Assembly: GCA_011525805.1 (NCBI GenBank)
Contig: WYBR01000047.1
Span: 1-64,000, forward strand
Direction of reading: 5' to 3'
From: Vicinamibacteraceae bacterium
GTDB lineage: Bacteria; Planctomycetota; Phycisphaerae; Phycisphaerales; UBA5793
Length of the DNA stretch: 64,000 bases
Shown in pieces: positions 51,763-62,484 of this stretch. Position numbers and translations under genes: made by a program. How positions within the stretch are numbered: position 1 is the first letter of the stretch; each line of letters begins with the position of its first letter. The notes under the pieces were generated by a model. The model was not told where the DNA came from. It worked only from the letters and a program-made list of their open reading frames with translations, and searched no databases.

Positions 51763-52187
51763 CGGGGCGCATCCCGCGTCGGCCCGCGGTGCGACTGGAG
51801 CGCCTCGCCCATCTCCTCCATCGCCTCGCGGCGCAGGCGCGACTGGACGCGGCGGTGCAGGCGCATCGTATTGACCGAATCGAGAATGGCCAGGGAGATG
51901 GTGAGGATGAGCAGCAGCAGGACGCCAATCCACGCCACGGCGAAGCGGGCGAGGTCGCGGTCGCCGTCCGCGACGCTCAGGGCGTAGACGAGGGCCAGCG
52001 TGAGGGTGAAGTGAACGATGGTGTTGGCGCGGCGGATGCGGCGTCGGCTTCGCGGCACGTCGCGCGGCCGCAGGCGCCGCCAGTAGAGCAGCAGAACGCC
52101 GAAGATGAGCACCGCCGCCGGCGCCGTCCACGAGAGGGGCACGAGCGGGCCGACGTCGGCGGGAACCTGGGCGAGCGGTTGCATCAT
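51759..52187 (-). CDS. Small two-helix membrane protein in the LPS operon
   Basis: 142 residues. Three hydrophobic segments (SWTAPAAVLIFGVLLLYW, IVHFTLTLALVYALSV, FAVAWIGVLLLLILTISLAIL) are separated by a basic cytoplasmic loop (RRLRPRDVPRSRRRIRR). The C-terminus is charged and helical. It overlaps lpxK by 4 bp and lies 36 bp after maf, so it belongs to the operon. No family is recognised. A role in lipid A or core assembly is suggested only by position. Confidence 0.68.
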   Translation of the reverse strand: MMQPLAQVPADVGPLVPLSWTAPAAVLIFGVLLLYWRRLRPRDVPRSRRRIRRANTIVHFTLTLALVYALSVADGDRDLARFAVAWIGVLLLLILTISLAILDSVNTMRLHRRVQSRLRREAMEEMGEALQSHRGPTRDAPR

Positions 52188-52223
52188 GCAATTGAAGGCG
52201 CGCCGCGAGCCCCTCCGCCGGCC

Positions 52224-52925
52224 TCAGTCCGCCCCGCCTGGCGCGGCTCGAGGGTGAATGCCCCAGTTCCGCGCAAGACACCGGGTGAGGCGGCGCATCG
52301 GCAGGCCCATGATCGTCGCGGGATCGCCTTCGTATTCAATCGGCCAGCCGGCCTCGAGGCGCTCGGCGAGGTTGTACGCCCCCGCCTTGCCGCGCCATTG
52401 CCCCGAGGCGACATACGACTCAATCTCGCGATTCGGAATGCGGCCGACACTCACCCTCGCGGCATCGACGAACAGCACCTCGCGCATTGAAGGTTGGTGA
52501 ATGAGCGACACGCCGGTGAGAACCTCGTGCTTCCGCTCCGAGAGTTCGAGGATGATGCGCCGGGCGTCGGCGGCGTCGAGGGGCTGGCTGATGATGCGTC
52601 CATCCACCTCGACGAGCGTGTCAGCGCCGATGATTATCGCTTCCCCCGGCGCGTTGCTGATCTCCCGCGCGCCCGAATCCGCTTGCGCCCTCGCTTTGAT
52701 TCCTTCGCGCACGGAGAGGCAGCGCCGCGCCGCCCGCGCCTTGAGATGCGCCAGCGCCACCGTCCACTGGGCGACGGTCACGCGGCCGGGAGCGAGCGTG
52801 AGGTCGTCGATGCCGCTGGGGATCGTCCGGACCTCGAACCCCGCCTCGCGCAAGAGCGACAGTCGCCGCGGCGAGCGGCTGGCGAGCAGGAGCACAATCG
52901 CGGGCGCGGCGCCGGCCATGGTCAT
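52224..52925 (-). CDS. maf: Maf-family nucleoside triphosphate pyrophosphatase
   Basis: 233 residues. The signature ASRSPRR (residues ~15-21) is followed by GADTLVEVDGRIISQP, KHEVLTGVSLI, and GKAGAYNLAERLE. Maf proteins hydrolyse non-canonical or dTTP/UTP-type NTPs and influence septum formation. There is an insertion of about 15 residues after RCLSVREGIKARAQADSG relative to typical Maf. The start ATG at 52925 overlaps the GT9 gene's stop by 4 bp. Confidence 0.88.
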   Translation of the reverse strand: MTMAGAAPAIVLLLASRSPRRLSLLREAGFEVRTIPSGIDDLTLAPGRVTVAQWTVALAHLKARAARRCLSVREGIKARAQADSGAREISNAPGEAIIIGADTLVEVDGRIISQPLDAADARRIILELSERKHEVLTGVSLIHQPSMREVLFVDAARVSVGRIPNREIESYVASGQWRGKAGAYNLAERLEAGWPIEYEGDPATIMGLPMRRLTRCLARNWGIHPRAAPGGAD

Positions 52926-54022
52926 CGGATCACCGCCGGCCCCGGCGCGGCCGCGTCCGGGGCCGCCGCCCGTCGGCGCTCGATCATCGCGGCGACCTGC
53001 TCGACGCTGATCTGCTCCATGATGCTCGATCCCAGCGAGGTGTCCTTGTGGTTCAGGCGAGTCGGATCGACCGGGGGCTGGATCACCCACTCGCGCCCGC
53101 CGTAGGGGCCGACGAGCGAAGCATCCGTCGGGCCGAAGAGCGCGACGTAGGGCCGGCCCAGGCCGACGGCCATGTGCAGCGCGGCCGAGTCATTGGCGAC
53201 GAGCAGCGTGGCGCGCTCGATCACCGCCATCAGCCCGCCCACGCTCGTGGCGCCGATGAGATCCACCACGTGGCGGTCGCGGGCGGCCAGGTCGAGCAGG
53301 GAGCCGACTTGCCCGCGCTCCTCCCCGCCTCCCACGAGAATAATCGTCTCCGCCCGCCCCGCAAGCAGCCGCTGCGCGAGGGACGCAAAGCGCTCGGCCG
53401 GCCAGCGCTTCGACTCCCACCGGCTCGTGGGCGCGAAGACGACGTACGCCCCGGGCCGGAGCGAGAGTTCCGCGCATCGCTCGGCCCACCACGCCTGAGC
53501 GTCGGCAGGGGTGTAGAGGCGCATGTCGTGCACGGCGGGGACGCCCTCCGCCTCGACCAGCGCGAGCATGCGATCGACGGTGTGCCTTTCGGCGGCGACG
53601 GCGTGGCGCACGGTGTACCCCAGCGCGCCCCCCTCTCGCGCATCGGCAAAGCCGACGCGGCGCGGCGAGCGCGTCAGAAAGGCGATCAACCCGCTGCGGG
53701 CGAGGCCCTGAAAGTCGAAAACCACGTCGTAGCGGCGGCGGCGGAGGTCGTTCACCCACGAGAGCCACTCGCGCGTCACCGGCCAACTCCGGCACACACG
53801 TGAAAACCTCCGCCTCGCAAACGGAATAACCCTCGTGAGGTCGGGATGCGCCCGTACCGCGTCGGCGAAGGTGTCCTGAACGATCCAGTCGATCTCCGCA
53901 TCGGGAAAGGCGCGGCGGAGGCTGGCGAGAACCGGCACCGTGCGGCAGACATCCCCCAGCGCGCTGGGGCGGATCAGGGCGATACGATTCACCGGTCTGG
54001 GGGGGGCGGCATCCACGCTCAT
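52922..54022 (-). CDS. GT9-family heptosyltransferase-like glycosyltransferase
   Basis: 366 residues from ATG 54022. Signature parts: IALIRPSALGDVCRTVPVL (N-lobe), DVVFDFQGLARSGLIAFLTRSPRRVGF, VVFAPTSRWESKRWP (donor-site), and LVANDSAALHMAVGLGRPYVALFGPTD. It should transfer heptose from ADP-heptose to the LPS core, in line with downstream rfaE2 and lpxK. The first gene of the operon with maf, a small membrane protein, lpxK and rfaE2; each junction overlaps or is close. No ribosome-binding site is evident before the ATG. Which core position it modifies is unknown. Confidence 0.85.
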   Translation of the reverse strand: MSVDAAPPRPVNRIALIRPSALGDVCRTVPVLASLRRAFPDAEIDWIVQDTFADAVRAHPDLTRVIPFARRRFSRVCRSWPVTREWLSWVNDLRRRRYDVVFDFQGLARSGLIAFLTRSPRRVGFADAREGGALGYTVRHAVAAERHTVDRMLALVEAEGVPAVHDMRLYTPADAQAWWAERCAELSLRPGAYVVFAPTSRWESKRWPAERFASLAQRLLAGRAETIILVGGGEERGQVGSLLDLAARDRHVVDLIGATSVGGLMAVIERATLLVANDSAALHMAVGLGRPYVALFGPTDASLVGPYGGREWVIQPPVDPTRLNHKDTSLGSSIMEQISVEQVAAMIERRRAAAPDAAAPGPAVIR

Positions 54023-54097
54023 GAAATGTAGTGGTTTGCGTCGCAGCGGGCGAATCGCAGGCCTGGTCGAACGACGGTCAGCGCAAGGAGAGAAGCA

Positions 54098-55900
54098 ATG
54101 CAAAGAGGGATCACAAAGGGCCGCCTCGTCGGCCTGATGGTGTTGGCGGCGGCCGCCGCGCCGGTCATGGCGCAGAGCGAACCGCTGCTGGTCGTTCGCG
54201 GGCCGGGCATGAAGAAGGTCCTTACTTCACCGGCCGACGCCGGCATGGCCCGCGCCATGGGCATGCTCTCCCAGCGCCTCAAGGAGATCCCGCACGAGAT
54301 CCAGGCCTTCGCCGGCCATCCCGGCGCCGAGGAAGGCATGGCCGTGCTCACGACCGTCATGCCGCTCATCGGAGGGATGATCGAGCATCCCTGCGAGATC
54401 GCGATCATCGACCACGGCGGCATGGCCGGCGTGCTGCCCAACATCGACGCGCGCATCACGGTGCAGACCGGCGGTGCGGACGTGACGGGCCAGATGCACG
54501 CCGCCCTCCAGTTCATCGCCCAGATGGCGGCGAACGAAGAGGGACTTACCCTCGCCCCCGAAGAAGGCACCAAGCGCATGAAACTCACCTTGCCGATGGG
54601 CCAGGTGCTCTTCGGCCCGGCGAACGAGGCGGGGACGGCCTTCGTCCTCGGATTCGACGCCGCGGGCGACGGTCTGCACCTCGGCGGAGTCGACATCCCC
54701 GCTCCTCCCGAGTTCACCGGACTGAGCCTCGACGGCCAACTTTACGTCAACGTCAAGTCAGCCGCGAACCTCCTCGTGCGCGTCATGGAGTCACACGGTC
54801 AGCCGCAGGCCGAGCAGGTCCGCCAACTCATCGAGCAGTTCTCGCCCGAGGGCGATCTCGACATCGTCGGCGCTTCGGCCATCAAGGGCGATCGGCGATG
54901 GTCGGTCATCCGCGGCCGCGGAATGGTGACGCTGCTCAACAACGTCGCGGCGACCTACGGGGCCATCATCGGCATGACGGAGATCAACACGGAACCGATC
55001 AACGTCGAGGCGTTCCGCCTCATCCCCCAGGATGTCACCATGGCCGGCGTGCAGGTCCAGGACCTCGGCGGCCTGGTCGGCGTGGTCCAGATGGCCGCGT
55101 TCCAACTCGGTCTGCCCGAACTCGCCGGCGTCGTCGAGGCGCTCGGCAAGACGTGGGTGAGTTACATGTCCGACGAGACCGGCGGAGGCGGGCTGACATC
55201 CTTCGTCCTCGTCCAGCCCGACGTGGACGCCGCGGCGATGCGCGACTCCCTCGCCGGACTGATGAACAGCCTCAACCTCCACGCCGCGCCGCTGCACGGC
55301 TACGTGCGGATGCGCTCATGGGAGGCGGCGGATGCGGCCGGCGGGGCGGTGAAACTCCACAGCCTCGCCTTCCCCGGTCTGCCCGTGCCGCTGGAAATCT
55401 CGCTCGGCGTCGTGGATGAACGGCTCGTGATGGGCGTTACGCCGCAAGGCGTGCTCGCGGCCGTCGATCACTGGCGCAGCCGCCGCCCCACGCTCGCCGA
55501 CAACCCGCGCTTCAAGGAAGCCAGCGCCGGTCTGCTCGAGAAGGCGCAGAAGGTCTCCTTCATCGACATGCCGCGCACCATCCAGCGCGGATACCCGGTG
55601 GCGCAGATGCTCGGCTCGGCGATCGCCAACTTCGTCCGCTCGCCGGTCGACCAGTCGCGCGATCCGGGCGTCATCACGCCCTCGATGCGCACCCTTTCGG
55701 CCAACGCCAAGGCGTGGATCGGCGTGACGAGCGTGCAGGGAGGCGACTTCGTCTACGTCTCCAGCGGCGACCCGTCGCTCATGGTCAACGTCGCGGGCGC
55801 GGCCGGGTCGATGGGGCTGACGCCCGCGCTCATCGGCGCCGGTGTCGCCGCGGCCGCGATCGCGGAGGAGCACGGCCACGTCCTGGAGGAAATCCGCTGA
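54098..55900 (+). CDS. Exported protein of unknown function
   Basis: 600 residues. AGGAGA lies 7 nt before the ATG and a signal peptide follows (GLMVLAAAAAPVMA). The body is long and mostly globular with repeated alpha/beta segments (MARAMGMLSQRLKEIPHEIQA, MHAALQFIAQMAANEEGL, MRDSLAGLMNSLNLHAAPL) and ends in a hydrophobic-aliphatic stretch (LIGAGVAAAAIAEEHGH). No motif I recognise. It is divergent from the LPS operon (75 bp between starts). An envelope role is likely from the signal. Confidence 0.65.
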   Translation: MQRGITKGRLVGLMVLAAAAAPVMAQSEPLLVVRGPGMKKVLTSPADAGMARAMGMLSQRLKEIPHEIQAFAGHPGAEEGMAVLTTVMPLIGGMIEHPCEIAIIDHGGMAGVLPNIDARITVQTGGADVTGQMHAALQFIAQMAANEEGLTLAPEEGTKRMKLTLPMGQVLFGPANEAGTAFVLGFDAAGDGLHLGGVDIPAPPEFTGLSLDGQLYVNVKSAANLLVRVMESHGQPQAEQVRQLIEQFSPEGDLDIVGASAIKGDRRWSVIRGRGMVTLLNNVAATYGAIIGMTEINTEPINVEAFRLIPQDVTMAGVQVQDLGGLVGVVQMAAFQLGLPELAGVVEALGKTWVSYMSDETGGGGLTSFVLVQPDVDAAAMRDSLAGLMNSLNLHAAPLHGYVRMRSWEAADAAGGAVKLHSLAFPGLPVPLEISLGVVDERLVMGVTPQGVLAAVDHWRSRRPTLADNPRFKEASAGLLEKAQKVSFIDMPRTIQRGYPVAQMLGSAIANFVRSPVDQSRDPGVITPSMRTLSANAKAWIGVTSVQGGDFVYVSSGDPSLMVNVAGAAGSMGLTPALIGAGVAAAAIAEEHGHVLEEIR

Positions 55901-56209
55901 CCGGCGCCGACCGGGTCCGCGCGGCAGCGAAGATGAGTGGTCACCGGGCCGAAGCGCCGGCGAGGACGGGCGGATCGCGCGCATCGCGCTCCACTCGTCC
56001 GGAATCAAGGCCTTCCCGCACGAGGAGGCGATCGCAACCTCCGACGCCGCATCGCGCCGCGGAAGTGATCACCGCCCGGGGCTGGCGATCCGCAGGCGCC
56101 GACGTCTTGACCCTTCCAGGGGCACAAACGCGATTGAGCGAAACCGCCACGGTCCGCGCTGGTCCCGCGCTATCCTTTGGCCGCTGCGCCGACCTTGGAG
56201 TTGTTGGTC
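55901..56209. other. 309-bp intergenic region
   Basis: Between the exported-protein gene and the AAA ATPase gene. No ORF or repeat family member is visible. A TATCCT hexamer at 56171-56176 could be a -10 for the ATPase gene (start GTG 56210). No insertion-sequence ends are seen. Confidence 0.4.
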
Positions 56210-57400
56210 GTGAAACGAAACGAAGAAGAGTCAATCGAGAAGGTCGCCGAATCCGGGCAGTTCGCTCGCGTCGAGATCGACAACTGGCGCAACTTTCTGC
56301 ACGCAAGCGTTGACTTGCGCCCGCGGACGTTTGTCGTCGGTCCGAATGCAAGTGGCAAGTCCAACTTCCTCGACGTGTTTCGATTCCTCCAGGAAGTGGC
56401 TTCACCGGGAGCCGGTGGCTTGCGGGCCGCCGTGGACCGCCGTGGAGGCCTGACGAGTCTCCGGTGCCTGGCGGCAAGGAAGAACCCCGATGTCGTTCTT
56501 CAAGTTGGGGTCCGTCTTGCGGATCGCGACTGGACCTACAAGTTGCAGATTCGCCAGGAAGCGGTCACGCGGCCACGGGAACAGCGCCCAGTCGTCGGCA
56601 TCGAGGAGGTCACGCTCCAGGGCGAATTTGTATTGCGGCGGCCGGACGGGGAAGATGAAAACGATCGCGAACGACTGACCCAGACGGCGCTGGAGCAGGT
56701 CAATCTCAACCAACGCTTTCGACCGCTCGCCGAGTTCCTTCGCTCGGTCGAGTACCTCCACCTCGTGCCGCAGATCGTTCGTCAACCGGACAAGTGGGCG
56801 AGCGCTTCGCTGGATCCTTACGGTGGGGACTTTCTCGAGCGGATCGCCCGCATGCCGGCCAAGAGTCGCGGCGCCATGCTCAAGCGCATTCTGAGGGCGC
56901 TCAAGAGCACCGTTCCGCAGATCAAGACGCTGACGTTCGAGCGTGACAAGGAGGGCAAGCCCCACCTTCTCGGGAAGTACGCGCACTGGCGACCGCAGGG
57001 AGCGTGGCAGAGAGAGGCGCAGTTTTCCGACGGTACGCTTCGTCTCATCGGGCTGCTGTGGAGCGTCGCCTCCGGCGCGGGGCCGCTTCTCATGGAAGAG
57101 CCGGAACTCTCACTCCATCCAGGCCTCGTTCGATACCTCCCCGGCATGTTCGCGCGGATGCAGTCTCAATCGGGGCGACAGGTCATCGTGAGCACCCACT
57201 CCGAGGCGTTGCTCGCCGATCAGGGCGTCGGTGCCGATGAGGTGCTGATTGTGCGTCCTGCGGCTGAAGGTTCCCAGATCGCCTCGGCGCATCAGATGAA
57301 GGCCATGAAGATTCTGCTTGAAAGCGGCTGGAGCATGGCCGATGTCGTCTTTCCGGAGTCGGCTCCCGAAGGCGCGCAGCAATTGGCGCTCTTTGAGTAG
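56210..57400 (+). CDS. AAA ATPase, OLD/SMC-like, of a two-gene module
   Basis: 396 residues from GTG 56210 (GGAG about 10 nt upstream; a TTG at 56177 is an option). Walker A VGPNASGKSN is at residues 43-52. The ABC-type signature region is FSDGTLRLIGLLWSV, Walker B is LLMEEPELSLHPGL and the switch region is VIVSTHSEAL. This order and spacing is that of OLD-type and RecF/SMC-like ATPases of defence systems (AAA_15/AAA_21). The DNA looks less GC-biased than its flanks. A TOPRIM-like gene begins 8 bp after it, which suggests a functional pair. A housekeeping function is not excluded. Confidence 0.85.
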   Translation: MKRNEEESIEKVAESGQFARVEIDNWRNFLHASVDLRPRTFVVGPNASGKSNFLDVFRFLQEVASPGAGGLRAAVDRRGGLTSLRCLAARKNPDVVLQVGVRLADRDWTYKLQIRQEAVTRPREQRPVVGIEEVTLQGEFVLRRPDGEDENDRERLTQTALEQVNLNQRFRPLAEFLRSVEYLHLVPQIVRQPDKWASASLDPYGGDFLERIARMPAKSRGAMLKRILRALKSTVPQIKTLTFERDKEGKPHLLGKYAHWRPQGAWQREAQFSDGTLRLIGLLWSVASGAGPLLMEEPELSLHPGLVRYLPGMFARMQSQSGRQVIVSTHSEALLADQGVGADEVLIVRPAAEGSQIASAHQMKAMKILLESGWSMADVVFPESAPEGAQQLALFE

Positions 57401-57408
57401 GATGGACC

Positions 57409-58020
57409 ATGCCGCGATCGTCCGACCTACCCATCGATGTTGTCGTGGAGGGGCCGCTCGATCAAGCGGTGTTGCGCGCGCTGGTGACGCGCGCGGGCGG
57501 ACGCATCGGTCGGGTCTTTGGCCTGAAGGGAAAGGCGGACGTTGAGAGGCGAGTCAGCGGTGCATTCGCCGCGGCACAACTTTCGCGCTGGATTGTCCTG
57601 CTCGATCTGGATCACAGCGCGGACTGCGCGCCCGTCTACATTCGATCGCTGGTGAGCCATGAGCCGCCGCATCGCTTGTGCCTTCGCGTCGCCGTTCGCG
57701 CCGTCGAAGCATGGCTGCTGGCGGACGCGGAGCGACTCGCCGGATTCCTCGGCGTTTCCAAGTCGTTGCTCCCGGAAGTCCCGGATGGCCTGTCCGACCC
57801 CAAACGGGAAATCGTCACCCTGGCGCGCCGATCCCGCGATCGCAGCAAGCGCGAAGCGATGGTTCCCGGTCCGCAGAGTGATCGGGCACAGGGACCAGGA
57901 TACAACAACGAGATGATCGCCTTCGTCGGCGCTTCGCGCAACGGCTGGCGTCCGCACGTCGCGCGCCGCCGCTCCCCATCGCTTGACTCTTGCATGAAGT
58001 GCATTGCGCGGCTGACTCGC

Positions 58021-58035
<15 letters not shown>
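57409..58035 (+). CDS. TOPRIM-like protein (DUF4276-like), partner of the AAA ATPase
   Basis: 208 residues; AGGA lies about 7 nt before the ATG. It begins IDVVVEGPLDQAVLRALVTR (the acidic Glu of the TOPRIM E motif) and continues WIVLLDLDHSADC (DxD motif). The segment LRVAVRAVEAWLLADAERLAGFL is typical of DUF4276-family proteins. TOPRIM folds cleave or join nucleic acids with metal ions; paired with an AAA ATPase this is a common defence layout. The C-terminus (RRRSPSLDSCMKCIARL) is short and basic. It overlaps the end of gpmI by 15 bp. Confidence 0.75.
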
Positions 58036-59697
<1,662 letters not shown>

Positions 59698-59850
59698 GAT
59701 CGGGAAGGATATGGACCGCCGGAGCGCGGAGCGCCGCGACGAAGGCCGCGAGGGCGGCGTGGGCGGCGCTGCGCTCTCCCATTGTCTGCGCTGGCGCGTG
59801 GGGCTGGTGGGGTCTTCCAATGCACGGCGATGCTCACCCAGGCGGCGCGC

Positions 59851-59880
59851 TTGATGCGATCGCCTCCGCTTCACTACCAT
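59851..59880 (+). promoter_or_regulatory. Sigma-70-like promoter TTGATG-18-TACCAT for the QueD-like gene
   Basis: TTGATG (59851-59856) and TACCAT (59875-59880) are 18 bp apart. The ATG at 59886 follows 5 nt after the -10, so the mRNA would be leaderless. Confidence 0.5.
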
Positions 59881-59885
59881 CCCTC

Positions 59886-60248
59886 ATGCGCGTCCGGCTC
59901 GGCAAGACCTTCACTTTTGAAGCGGCTCACTTCCTGCCGTCGTTCCCGAAAGGGCACAAGTGCCGGCGCCTGCACGGCCATTCGTTCAGCGTGGAGGTGA
60001 TCGTCGAGGGAGAGATTCCGGCGGGGCAGCACCACCTGGTTGATTACGCCGATCTGGGCGCGGCCGTTGAGCCGCTGCGCCTCCGGCTCGACCACTACTG
60101 CCTCAACGAGATCGAGGGCCTCGAGAACCCGACGAGCGAGCGCCTCGCCGCCTGGCTCTGGGACCGGCTCAAGCCCGCGCTGCCGCTGCTTTCCGAGATC
60201 GTCGTGCGCGAGACGTGCACGAGCCGCTGCGAGTACCGCGGGCGATAG
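59886..60248 (+). CDS. queD: 6-carboxytetrahydropterin synthase (QueD-like)
   Basis: 120 residues. TFEAAHFLPSFPKGHKCRRLHGHSF carries the zinc His ligands and the catalytic Cys four residues before HGH; VDYADLGAAVEPLRLRLDHYCLNEI and the final ETCTSRCEYRG complete the 6-pyruvoyl-tetrahydropterin synthase fold. In bacteria such proteins form 6-carboxytetrahydropterin from dihydroneopterin triphosphate on the way to queuosine and other deazapurines. A pterin-specific PTPS role is possible. An in-frame 22-residue extension (start 59820) is rejected: no homology, and the leaderless promoter fits 59886. Confidence 0.86.
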   Translation: MRVRLGKTFTFEAAHFLPSFPKGHKCRRLHGHSFSVEVIVEGEIPAGQHHLVDYADLGAAVEPLRLRLDHYCLNEIEGLENPTSERLAAWLWDRLKPALPLLSEIVVRETCTSRCEYRGR

Positions 60249-60257
60249 AGCATTTGA

Positions 60258-60370
60258 ACCGGTGCCATGCTTCGCCGCTTTGGGCGAAGCATGTCGAGAG
60301 TGCAAACGCGCCCGTACCTCCCTTCCTCGCACTCGTCATGCATCGATCTCAGAGCGGGTCGATGCATGAA
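60258..60370. repeat. Palindromic repeat patch (related to 4463-4902)
   Basis: Two palindromes: ATGCTTCGCC/GGCGAAGCAT, perfect, at 60267-60292, and ATGCATCGA/TCGATGCAT at 60338-60367 with AGAGCGG in the loop. It is the inverted counterpart of the 4553-4582 and 4854-4887 units. It lies between the QueD-like gene and the convergent secreted-protein gene; 60371-60478 has no other feature. Confidence 0.75.
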
Positions 60371-60478
60371 GCCGCGGGTCGGACGACTCGCGCCGATCAA
60401 CAAGGCGGCCGCGACCCGTGCGGGTCGCGGCCGTGTGATGTCAGCGCCAAGCAAGGCGCGAGCGGATCGGGCCCGTGC

Positions 60479-62167
60479 TCAGTTGGCGATCGAGCGCAGT
60501 TCGACGTTGGACTTGACGGACGCTCCGCCGGAGCGCGGCGCGACGGCCTGGAAGGCGGTCCGCCCGATCGGCGCATCCACCGGCACCATGGCCGTAAGCG
60601 TCGCCACGCCGTTCTGGTTGGCGCGGAGCGTGGCGAAGATGACGCCCGGCGTGAGAAGCTCAACATCAAGGCCGAGCGCCGGCAGGCTCGTCGGTCCGAG
60701 TCCGATGACGCGGTCCGACAGGATTCCGGCCTGGCTGTAGGCGAGGTAGACCGCTTCGCGCGGGCGCAGGCCGGTGATCGTCCACGTCGCCTGCTGGCCG
60801 CGGCGGAGATTGGGCATGGTCATCACGAGACCGGCGGCTTCCGAGTTGGCGGGCCGGCCGGGCGTCACACAGCCCATCGTGATCGTGTCGATGTCGCCGG
60901 GCTTGTGCAGGCCGAGCGTCGCGCTGCCCGCGGTCGGGGCGGCGTTGGCCTCGAACCAGAACGTGTAAACCGTGCCGTAGCGCAGCGTGTTGGAGAATTC
61001 GTTGGTGTTGAAGTCTTCGACGTTCCAGGTGACGGAGTCGCCGTTGACCGTCATGCTCCACGCCTCGTTCGAGTAGGGCTCCTCATCCTCGGTCGGGGCG
61101 TGGAAGCCGGCGTTGCTGACGTTCACTCCGGACCCGAGCGAGACGGAGAACGAATTGACCTGCTGCCAGAGGGTGTGGTTGTAGACGGCGTACTCGAAGC
61201 GGAAGTTGCCGCCGCCGAGATCGACGGTGCGCGTGGCGATGATGCCGTCGCCGTGCGTGCGGTCGTTGACGAAGTGGTGGGTGTCGCCCCAGTCCATCAC
61301 GTACAGGCCGCGGACCATGTTCTCGGGATGGCTGAAACTCCAGGTGTCGCCGGAGCGCGAGGCGGTTGTGCGGCGGTAACTGGCGTTGTTGAGATTGTTG
61401 TCGTCGTCGATGACGACGTAGTAGGACTCGTAGTAGAACTGGGCGCCGGAGACGTTGAGGTCGGCGTCGTAGACGCGGAGCATGTGGTCGATGGGTCCGT
61501 GGCTGTGGCTGCTCTCGCGGCAGTCGGGCTGCGAGCCGTTGCCGATGTCGAAGTGCGAGCCGCAGGGATCCCACACGCCGCTGAGGGGGTTGACCTCGAA
61601 GCGCGGGCCGAGCCAGTTGCGATCCGAGTTGTTCCCGCTGCCGTAGGTGTCCTGGCATCCGATGTTGAGGTGGTTGTCGCCGAAGTCCGGATCGCAGGTG
61701 CCGCAGCCGCTGGCGTCGGCCGCGAAGAAGCCGTGCTTGAGCCAGCCGATCCCGATCTGCTCGAGCCGGCCGCCCGAGGTCACTCGATAGAGGTTTTGCG
61801 CGATGAAGGGATGGCGCGGGTCCATCTGCCGGAACCACGGCACGTCGACGTTGCCGATGTTGCACGAGGTCGTCGAGGCCGCCGAGCCGATCCGCCCGTT
61901 CGGGAACGACCCGACGCGGGCGCGCTGCACCAGGCCGGAGAGCGCCGACACCTCGACGTCGAGCAGTTCACCCTCCGGGCCGGCGAGCGAGCCGTCCAGA
62001 AGCGGACGCGCCCAGTCCGGCGCGAGATCATCCGGCTCCTCGAAGGAAGCGGGAAGGATGCGATTGAGCGAGCCCGTAGCCGGCGCCACGGGCGAGATGC
62101 GCAGTTGCGTGGCGGCCATGGCCACGACGCCGCCGGTCAGACCCAGCGCGATCAGACGATAGTTCAT
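60479..62167 (-). CDS. Large secreted protein with shared C-terminal domain
   Basis: 562 residues. AGGGGAT lies ~7 nt before the ATG at 62167 and a signal peptide follows (LIALGLTGGVVAMA). The central part (CGTCDPDFGDNHLNIGCQDTYG... ) is rich in Asp/Asn/Gly and Cys, with calcium-binding-like turns and beta strands (FYYESYYVVIDDDNNLNNASY, NFRFEYAVYNHTLWQQVNSF). The last ~100 residues (MTMPNLRRGQQATWTITGLRP, AYSQAGILSD, ATLRANQNGVATLTAMVPVD, GRTAFQAVAPR, SNVELRSIAN) are the C-terminal domain shared with four other secreted proteins in the window. Function unknown; probably surface or extracellular. Confidence 0.75.
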   Translation of the reverse strand: MNYRLIALGLTGGVVAMAATQLRISPVAPATGSLNRILPASFEEPDDLAPDWARPLLDGSLAGPEGELLDVEVSALSGLVQRARVGSFPNGRIGSAASTTSCNIGNVDVPWFRQMDPRHPFIAQNLYRVTSGGRLEQIGIGWLKHGFFAADASGCGTCDPDFGDNHLNIGCQDTYGSGNNSDRNWLGPRFEVNPLSGVWDPCGSHFDIGNGSQPDCRESSHSHGPIDHMLRVYDADLNVSGAQFYYESYYVVIDDDNNLNNASYRRTTASRSGDTWSFSHPENMVRGLYVMDWGDTHHFVNDRTHGDGIIATRTVDLGGGNFRFEYAVYNHTLWQQVNSFSVSLGSGVNVSNAGFHAPTEDEEPYSNEAWSMTVNGDSVTWNVEDFNTNEFSNTLRYGTVYTFWFEANAAPTAGSATLGLHKPGDIDTITMGCVTPGRPANSEAAGLVMTMPNLRRGQQATWTITGLRPREAVYLAYSQAGILSDRVIGLGPTSLPALGLDVELLTPGVIFATLRANQNGVATLTAMVPVDAPIGRTAFQAVAPRSGGASVKSNVELRSIAN

Positions 62168-62272
62168 GGATGGATCCCCTGTCTGCGAGCGAGCATGAAG
62201 AAAACCGCGGCCCCGCCCCACCACGGGACGCACCGCCACCCCCAGCCTCAGCCGGGACGTACTCAGAATACC

Positions 62273-62282
62273 GCATTAATGC
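62273..62282. promoter_or_regulatory. Palindrome GCATTAATGC downstream of a promoter-like element
   Basis: A perfect 10-bp palindrome in the gap upstream of the secreted-protein gene. It lies just downstream of the -10 at 62297-62302 on the minus strand, where an operator could sit. Confidence 0.35.
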
Positions 62283-62296
62283 ACTTCGGGGTACGA

Positions 62297-62325
62297 ATAA
62301 TCCCCGGTTTTTCAGATGATCGCAA
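62297..62325 (-). promoter_or_regulatory. Promoter-like TTGCGA-17-GATTAT for the secreted-protein gene
   Basis: On the minus strand, TTGCGA (62325-62320) and GATTAT (62302-62297) are 17 bp apart. The gene start is at 62167, giving a leader of ~120 nt. Confidence 0.4.
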
Positions 62326-62484
62326 ACTTTGCGGCGTCCCGGCCCCAGCCGATAACCGCGCAAGGCGATTCGACGCGACGCTCCCGCCCCAGGGCAGCGA
62401 GATTCCTGCGATCGAGTCGCAGTCGCGTCAGGCCGGTGGTTCGGCACGACCGGACTCCGCTCGTGCGGCCGGGCCTGGTTGGTC

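Larger units (their letters stand above)
62168..62484. other. 317-bp intergenic region with promoter-like elements
   Basis: No gene or known repeat is visible. It contains a palindrome GCATTAATGC (62273-62282), a promoter-like pair on the minus strand (62297-62325), and a small GGGG/CCCC hairpin near 62288-62306 followed by TTTTT on the plus strand that would not serve either flanking gene. Confidence 0.45.

Noticed and set aside
62285-62311. GGGG/CCCC hairpin with TTTTT as a terminator
   Set aside because: It points to the plus strand, where no gene ends; both flanking genes are on the minus strand.
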